This document shows positions 58,214 to 64,000 of a stretch of DNA of 64,000 bases, in pieces. How positions within the stretch are numbered: position 1 is the first letter of the stretch; each line of letters opens with the position of its first letter. Source of the DNA: Kalmusia sp. IMI 367209. Its lineage: Eukaryota > Ascomycota > Dothideomycetes > Pleosporales > Didymosphaeriaceae. Both the position numbers and the translations under genes were made by a program. The DNA lies in contig JAPEUQ010000014.1 in NCBI GenBank assembly GCA_027946365.1, forward strand, positions 806,001-870,000, read 5' to 3'. The notes beneath the pieces are model-generated. The model saw only the letters and a list, made by a program, of their open reading frames with translations. It did no database searches and was not told where the DNA came from.

Positions 58214-58345
58214 ATACTTACCTTGTTGGGAAAATCTGAGCTCAAGAATTCAGTTTTCAATCGTACTCGCCTGCATTGCACAGCGCGGAGCTGGGAACGA
58301 TTTAGGTCTCCTTCGGGGGCCCTACCGGCGCAATTTTTGCTGGTC
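58214..58345 (+). ncRNA. U1: U1 snRNA, copy 3 (variant)
   Basis: ATACTTACCT start; stem-loop I AAAAtCTGA / TCAGTTTT with the same loop GCTCAAGAAT as copy 1 and the same single bulged T; stem-loop II with ATTGCAC; stem-loop III with the TTCG loop and TAGG / CCTA base where copy 1 has CAG / CTG; Sm site AATTTTTG at 58332-58339. The 5' end to Sm spacing is 126 nt, as in copy 1. The differences from copy 1 fall largely on both sides of helices, so pairing is preserved. The intact promoter elements make expression plausible. Confidence 0.8.
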
Positions 58346-58799
58346 TAATAGTCTTTTCATTGATGTCGTTGCTGTTGCGATGCTTCGAGGAAGAGCTGTT
58401 GATTGTGACGGTGAGAGATGTGGTACATATGAAATAGCGTGTGAAGGCGTATGCTGTCGCGACTGCTACACGTTTGCCTGTGGCCGGCTGTTGACGCTGT
58501 ATATATCAGAATTGCTATCCATTGATTCGATTCCTCAGCTAGTTCAACGCGTTGCCCACGTCTCACCGTCTACTGTCATCTTGAGCTTCTCTCCCGCAGA
58601 GAGGGCTGTATCTGAGAGTCCCTTACGATCTCACCGTGGCGTTCTTATACATCCACATGTCGTATCTGCTAGCCAATCGAGCCTGTCGCTGTGCCTCTCA
58701 GGCGAGCTGCAGTCTGTGCCCTCGATGCTCTATTCGCTGCGCATACGGCTGAAGCTCAAGAGCTTTCGCTAATCGCGATGCCATAACGCTGCCGCTATC

Positions 58800-59363
58800 T
58801 CAACCCGCTTTGCCATTCTTCTCAAGACCTCTCTCTGCGGAATCAGCACGCGCTTGCTCCTCACCGTCTACCTCGCCGTCTACCTCGCCATCTACCTCGC
58901 CTGTCTCGGGTTCTATATCCTCACCTTCCACATCGCCCTTCCCCTCGGCAAGCGCGCGATACTTTCTCCTCTTCTTCTTATCCGCACTTGCCTTCTTTTT
59001 CCCCTTCTCCCTGGCCTTGACTGCCGTCCTACTGTTCTCGCCCAACTCCAGTTCCTCCAGTCTCTCACCGAGAATCCGCCTCGCAGTCTTCCGGTTTTGG
59101 CTCCTACTCCGCGTGTCCTGGCATTTGACTACGATGCCGGTAGGCAGATGCTTGAGCTGTACGGCCGAAGAGGTCTTATTGATCTTCTGACCGCCCGGGC
59201 CGCTGCCTTTGAGGAAGTTTTCTTCGATTTCTGAGTCGAGGATTACGCGGCGTGGAGGAAGAGGTTTGGAGGGGAGGACGGGGGTGCTGCTGAAGGGGCG
59301 AGCGATGTGGAGTAGGGCGATGCTGCGTACCGTCGGGCGGCTTGCAAGCAATTGGAGGGCCAT
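58800..59363 (-). CDS. Mitochondrial GGQ-domain ribosome-rescue factor (MTRFR/Rso55-like)
   Basis: Single exon, 187 residues. The first about 35 residues (MALQLLASRPTVRSIALLHIARPFSSTP) look like a mitochondrial targeting peptide. The class-I release-factor catalytic domain follows, with GSGPGGQKINKTSSAV (GGQ at 57-59) and KCQDTRSRSQNRKTARRIL. There is no codon-recognition domain, so the protein resembles human MTRFR (C12orf65) and yeast Rso55, which free stalled mitochondrial ribosomes by peptidyl-tRNA hydrolysis. A Lys/Arg-rich tail (KGKKKASADKKKRRK) probably enters the ribosome. An acidic C-terminus with a GEVD tandem repeat is added. It is divergent from the small membrane protein gene at 59691. 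Confidence 0.88.
   Translation of the reverse strand: MALQLLASRPTVRSIALLHIARPFSSTPVLPSKPLPPRRVILDSEIEENFLKGSGPGGQKINKTSSAVQLKHLPTGIVVKCQDTRSRSQNRKTARRILGERLEELELGENSRTAVKAREKGKKKASADKKKRRKYRALAEGKGDVEGEDIEPETGEVDGEVDGEVDGEEQARADSAERGLEKNGKAG
58861..58910. repeat. 12-bp in-frame tandem repeat encoding GEVD
   Basis: Three to four copies of a unit like CTCGCCGTCTAC (plus-strand sense) encode the repeated GEVD at the C-terminus of the rescue factor. Length is a multiple of three, so copy-number change would keep the frame. Confidence 0.7.
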
Positions 59364-59690
59364 TTAGGCAATGATTAGGGCTGTAGACGGTATAGGCGGG
59401 GTTTCATGGTAGCATAATGCACAAGAAGCGCGTTGCAGACTTCGGAAACCACATAGCTTCTTTTCCTGATGTAGGCACGCACCATATCGCGTTCTATTCG
59501 GAGCAACCGCACCAGGAACGTAGATCCGGAGCGGGCAAAATTTCCCCGGCCGCCGTTGCTGCCAGGAGCCGGCCCCTTCCATCATTCCACCCAGCCCAGC
59601 GCGCGCCAGAAACTCTTGCACGCTCCTGAAGCTTGGATTTCAGAGTATACACATTTGCCAAACGTTTCCCGAGCCCATTGGAGCTCGATA

Positions 59691-60202
59691 ATGCTGGATT
59701 CCGCTTCCATCTCCACCATCGTCCTCCTTGCCGCCGCCTCCGCGCTCCTCCTCGCCGCAATGCTGTACCCGTCCTCCCTGCTCCGCTGGCTGCAGCGCAA
59801 GCGCTACCAGTACGAAGTCACCTTCTCGCTGTACATGTTGACTTCGACCGAGAAGTTTATCCTGAGTACGTTGCCCCTCCTTCGCGGCTTACCCGCGTCC
59901 TCTCCCGTCTGAATAGACTCCGGTGGGAGAGCATTGAAGACTGAGGGACGTTAAGCTAATGGCTGGATATAGATTCCCTACTCTTCCTCCTCCTTTCGCT
60001 CTTCATAATAGCCGCCTCGCTGTACCTCCCCGAACACATCGCCTTTATGGCGAACCGCATGTTCTACTACTTCTCAGGCGACTCTTCGCACTTTACCTCT
60101 CAAGCGCCGGTGAAACCCTCCTTCGCGACCGCCGCGACGCAATTCCTCAGCAACAACGATGCGTTACGGCAAGGAGGTCCCGGCGTTGCGCATGAGCTGT
60201 AG
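59691..60202 (+). CDS. Small subunit of serine palmitoyltransferase-like membrane protein
   Basis: Two exons, 59691-59865 and 59973-60202, encode 134 residues; the 107-nt intron has GTACGT, GCTAAT and TAG. Two membrane segments are present, LLAAASALLLAAMLYP and SLLFLLLSLFIIAASLYL. Between them lies YQYEVTFSLYMLTSTEKFILNS (residues 39-60), which matches the YQY...LYML-x-x-x-E-K-x-[IF] core of ssSPT proteins, followed by PEHI as in vertebrate members. Such subunits bind the SPTLC/LCB heterodimer in the ER, raise its activity and influence acyl-CoA choice in the first step of sphingolipid synthesis. The assignment is by motif only. The splice codon is AAT (Asn59), which restores the conserved FxxNS. 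Confidence 0.75.
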
Positions 60203-61178
60203 AGGGGTTGTACCTATATTGATACGAAAGGGAAGACGCGTCCGGAGTCGGCACTTGGGATGTGCGACGATGGTCTTTATCACAAGCACATGTGACGCTA
60301 CATACTGGTTGGAGGAGACGCAGGCAGGCTGAAACAGTAGCAGCACACGAGCTCCTGCTACCTAGGAATGCTCGTCATATGGTCGCTCTTGTTCCCGGGA
60401 TACCCACCCACCTATCCTCTTAGATTCGGGGGCGTCACAATAACTGCATGGAAGGTGTTGGTATTCAAGGCTCTCTCGCTCGCGCAGCATATCTGCTGGT
60501 GATGATACACTACTTAATGTTAATGATATACACACCTGTGCACTCCCGCCTTCGAGTGATTCCACGGAGCGATATTGCGCAAAACCCCCAATTTGAAGCA
60601 CTGACACCGTGGCGGCCACGGCTTCCAGAAGCCTTCGCGAAGCATTCTAGAAGACGGCTAATCAATGCCTGCTAGGCGGCCCGTTTCATACATGCAAGGA
60701 ACACAACGCTCAACAACACCGAAGCTTATTTATTTGAAATCACCAAGAATGACGCGTTCCGGGACCAGGTCGTCGGACAGTCCAGCCGGCATAATACGGC
60801 GATCCTGAGACGGACACAGGTACGCTGACAACGGGCAAGAAAGCGGTTGACCAGAACAGCAAATCCTATTGACGCCCCTCTACCAGAACCCTGAGAATAT
60901 AGACGGCGTCAGACTAGACCGATAAGAATATGCCGCGTGCCTCTATCGCATCGCGAGAAAAGTATCATACAGCATACTCGAATGTGTGCATCGCTTCCCA
61001 AATACATGAAGAATAAACAACAACGGGAGCCGCAAAGTAGCAAAATACAGCGAACTGCAATATCAAAAGAAGAACCATATCCTACACTCAAATTCGTGCC
61101 TCGCTCAGTCTCGATTGACAACTAAAGAGCTGGTGCCGATGCCATCAGAACGAGGGAAACAACATTCTGACCAAAATT
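60203..61178. other. Intergenic, no supported gene
   Basis: No domain-bearing frame; presumably 3' flanks of the converging genes on either side. Confidence 0.4.
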
Positions 61179-61757
61179 TTACTTTCCGAATAGGACACGT
61201 ACTGCATTTCCGAGAGCGGCGGTGGAGTAGTCATTGAGAGTGACCAGGGTCGGAAAGTCCTTCACAACGTATTCGTGAGACTGCCTTGCTGAGCCATTCG
61301 AAACGAGCAGTAGAACAATGGGGACATTGGTCAGAGACTTATTCTCCCCAACCCTTTTCATGACGTCTTGGGCGAACCTTGTCTGTCGCTCGAAGGCTCT
61401 CGGATCGTGATTAAGGACGTTTGCTGCAGAGCAGATGACGATGATGATGGCTCCGCTAGCAGGCAAGAAGTCATTATGGGTATCCGTCATGCCGCGATCG
61501 AGTCGGTAAGGCACATGGCGAACTTGTCTTGGAAGTGCTCTCCCTAGGGGTTCGAAGGGGTCCATATCCCTTGCTAACGAACTGCCAGGAGGGTGTGGCA
61601 CAAACGGTGTGAACAGAGTGATGATCTCCGCCTCGTTGAGATATCGAAGTCGGCTAAGCGCATGTGAAGAATCGCGAACGAGCGTTACATTTCCTGCTGT
61701 GGGCGCACTTTGGAGTAGTGCGGTAAGGTTCGATGTCCTGGGTGCAGGCGAAGGCAT
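61179..61757 (-). CDS. Conserved-looking protein of unknown function
   Basis: Single exon, 192 residues from Met at 61757 (MPSPAPRTSNLTALLQS); an in-frame Met at 61823 would add 22 residues with no obvious signal. Composition and codon use look coding. Notable parts are RLRYLNEAEIITLFTPFVP, a hydrophobic strand ASGAIIIVICSAANVLNHD, and VPIVLLLVSNGSARQSHEYV, suggesting an alternating alpha/beta fold. No catalytic motif or known family was recognised. It sits between the small membrane protein gene and CENP-I. Confidence 0.6.
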   Translation of the reverse strand: MPSPAPRTSNLTALLQSAPTAGNVTLVRDSSHALSRLRYLNEAEIITLFTPFVPHPPGSSLARDMDPFEPLGRALPRQVRHVPYRLDRGMTDTHNDFLPASGAIIIVICSAANVLNHDPRAFERQTRFAQDVMKRVGENKSLTNVPIVLLLVSNGSARQSHEYVVKDFPTLVTLNDYSTAALGNAVRVLFGK

Positions 61758-61823
61758 CTTGTGAGCGTGTGCCGGGTGTAATTGTGGTGATGGCAAATAG
61801 GTTCTGACTCTGCAATCGCCCAT

Positions 61824-63493
61824 GCTGGCTGCGGGATCTGATGCCTTTATGATGGTTGGTTGCGTAGTGGACTTAGGCCATTAACTTCGGTAATAGCGCG
61901 ACGTTCCAGGCAAAGACAGATGCGGGTCTCTCGTCGGAGTCGGGGCCTTTCCAAGCGATGAGGCAGCAACAAAGAAGAGTTGGGAATTTTTCAACAATAA
62001 CACTCGGGCTTTCGGCTGCGGTATCGACAGGCGTTCAGTGCTTCGATTTATGACTATGAAAAGCGATTCTCCTACGCTTGGCTCCAGACCAGGCAATCAG
62101 GTCTCGACAATGTTGAGCACAGCAAAGAGTCAATAAAGTGTGTCAACCCTAGTTGATAGGAGGAGAAAAAAAGTATCCTGTTCAGACACATCAGCCTCAA
62201 TGTTGAGGAGGGGGCGAAGTTGATGTATTAATGCTGGCGGATCGCCAACTGGACCGTGAGGGTGCTTGCGATATCTCTCGGTCTGTGACGTTAATTAAGC
62301 AAGAAGCTTTCCAAATATAATGCCAATAATACAGAAGGTGATCTTCAAGGTGCTACGACATGAGTGAAAGTAAAAGGTAGTACGAAGTCGGAGGGCAAAT
62401 GTGTATCCGCGTGCTGATAAAAAGCAACCAGGTGCGGAGCGTCACAGCTGCAGCAGGGCGACGTCGTTTGAAGGGCCGAAGTACCGCTGACACACGGCAT
62501 AATGCCTCGATGCAGCTTGGTTGCACAAAGGATCAAAGTCCAACGGGCCAGTATCCGTCTGTCCATGGCTTGCTAGATGTTGGGTAGCGAAGGCGGCAGA
62601 CATCTAGGCAGAACCGGAGAGGGTGGCGGATTGTTCCTTCACATGCTAATGTAGGACTGAATATTGGAACAAGGACAGGCTGATGAAGACGAGAAGCTTA
62701 AATGCTGGCGTGATGAAGCAGAATGGCCATCCTCCTGCCCGAGTGCACCCTCTTGGCCGGACAGGCAACGGCAAGAGCAACGAGCCGACAAAGGTTCAGG
62801 CGGCGAACAGACCAGTAGAGGCATGCCGCAGCCAGTGACCGGGAACGCAAGAGCTGAGGCAAAGGATTTGCTATATGTATGGTATCGTCGATATGTACGA
62901 TGTGCGGGGGTTATTGACGCTTCCGGCCCACTGTGCAGAAACGTTGCAAGCTGTCTTCTGGCTTACGAGGCTGGCCAGCCACTCAGCACCCAGCGTCCGG
63001 CGCGCCAGCCGACGGACTATCAATCGATGTGCGCCGTGTAACGTGGTGAACCGGCGCTTCGTGGCAGAAGTCGGCGAAGGGCGAAAGTTAGATGGCGCCC
63101 CAGTGATCAAGGGCATATGCGGGTGCCAGCTGCAGCCAGCTCTGGGTGCGCAATTGGGCGCCGTAACGAGCGAGCCTCAGCCGAGCCTCGGCCCCAGGCC
63201 GAACATGCTGGCGCGCTCCGCAACGGGCGCGAGGGGTGGTGTAATCTGCGGGAGCCATGGGCGGTGACAATGTGCGAAGGCGGCCGCTGAGGTTCGGCGC
63301 CGACACAGAACGTGCTGTCGAGATGTCGAGATGCGCCGTGTGCGATGCTGTGCACCCGTACTAGCTGACTGATCGGCCCTCGAAGCGGGAAGGCGCGATC
63401 TGCGATGTAAATAGTAGGGCTACGCGACCACCAACGAGGAACCACGACGACTGACCGCCCATCTCACTGCGTGCATGACAGGACACCAACGCG
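61824..63493. other. Intergenic, no supported gene
   Basis: Overlapping GC-rich frames at 62664-63445 on both strands have biased composition and no domains. The last 100 bp are the probable promoter/leader of the CENP-I gene. Confidence 0.4.
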
Positions 63494-64000
63494 ATGCCCT
63501 CCCTAACCGACCGTATGACTGTTCATGCTTCTCAGCCGCCCACCGCTAATGCATTACGGCAGGAGAACGGCCCGCCAGTTTGCACGACGCGCTAGAAGCT
63601 TTGGAGAGAGGTCTGCATGCTTTCGTGCGACTTGAGCTGTTGCTGACTAGGGGAACAGCATCAAACACGCCCATAAGACAACGGGCTGTCAAGGTGTCGA
63701 GCGTCGTCCAAGTCATTTGCGCTCATGCCTTCGAAGTGGGACTGGACCAAGATGCCTTGCGGACTGTCGTGCAAATCGCGTCGGTCAAGACTGAACTGGA
63801 CCAGACGAGTGTAACCACACTCGTCAAAAATCTTTATCCCGCGCAACGGGTACCCGCGGATGTCGTGGTGACCATCGTTGGAGCTCTCGGACAAGGCAAA
63901 GGCAAGCCCACGCCGGGCACACAGAACGGCTTCGTCAAGTGGCTCGCGACCGTCCACGAGATCATTCAGGACCCCAATGTTCTCTCACGTTTGTATGGTG
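63494..64000 (+). CDS. mis6: CENP-I / Mis6 inner kinetochore protein, 5' part
   Basis: Exon 1 63494-63512, a 50-nt intron (GTATGA, GCTAAT, CAG), and exon 2 from 63563 running off the window give 152 residues of the N-terminus. The start MPSLTDRERPASLHDALEALE appears only after splicing. The following KTELDQTSVTTLVKNLYP, AQRVPADVVVTIVGALGQGKGKP and FVKWLATVHEIIQDP are strongly conserved in fungal Mis6/CENP-I. The protein is part of the constitutive centromere-associated network and helps keep CENP-A chromatin and kinetochores together. The downstream part lies beyond position 64000. Confidence 0.9.

Noticed and set aside
62664..63267. Overlapping GC-rich frames before CENP-I
   Set aside because: Present on both strands at similar length with biased composition; no domains.

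Overview
The window reads as nuclear DNA of a filamentous ascomycete (Pezizomycotina, probably Dothideomycetes). Most genes carry short GT-AG introns of about 45-65 nt with CTAAC/CTGAC-type branch sites. The gene set is typical of that group: ABP2, SCD6, an SPX-VTC protein, CENP-I/Mis6, 2EXR, AA7 oxidase, GH78, and NLR-like and trichodiene-synthase-like genes. All gene models were spliced by hand from the sequence. Homology calls rest on recognised motifs, not on searches.

Layout. 1-11110 is gene-poor: one minus-strand Ser/Pro-rich gene (3521-5015) whose frame breaks three times, each time at a G/C run, then a 6.1 kb stretch without a convincing gene. 11111-20979 is a compact housekeeping block: ABP2 (ARS-binding), a PEX39-like peroxin (KPWE motif) divergent from SCD6 (LSM14 family), then an SPX-VTC polyphosphate/vacuole protein. 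23654-29179 holds two secreted or oxidative enzymes: a CPAF/UstP-like S41 peptidase and a bicovalent-FAD glucooligosaccharide-oxidase-like enzyme.

30975-58350 looks like an accessory region. It contains a DUF4238 protein, a 2EXR protein, an NB-ARC/TPR NLR-like gene with a premature stop, a fungal integral membrane protein, a GH78-like rhamnosidase, a divergent sesquiterpene synthase/P450 pair (a minimal terpene cluster), a decayed AAA ATPase, and three loci resembling U1 snRNA. One U1 copy is split by a 134-bp element with solo-LTR hallmarks. The other two have the same 126-nt spacing from 5' end to Sm site and covarying stem-loop I helices. All three share a TCAYATGAC element and a TATA-like box upstream.

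58800-64000 returns to housekeeping content: a mitochondrial GGQ rescue factor, a small serine-palmitoyltransferase-subunit-like membrane protein, an unknown conserved-looking protein, and the 5' end of CENP-I/Mis6 running off the window.
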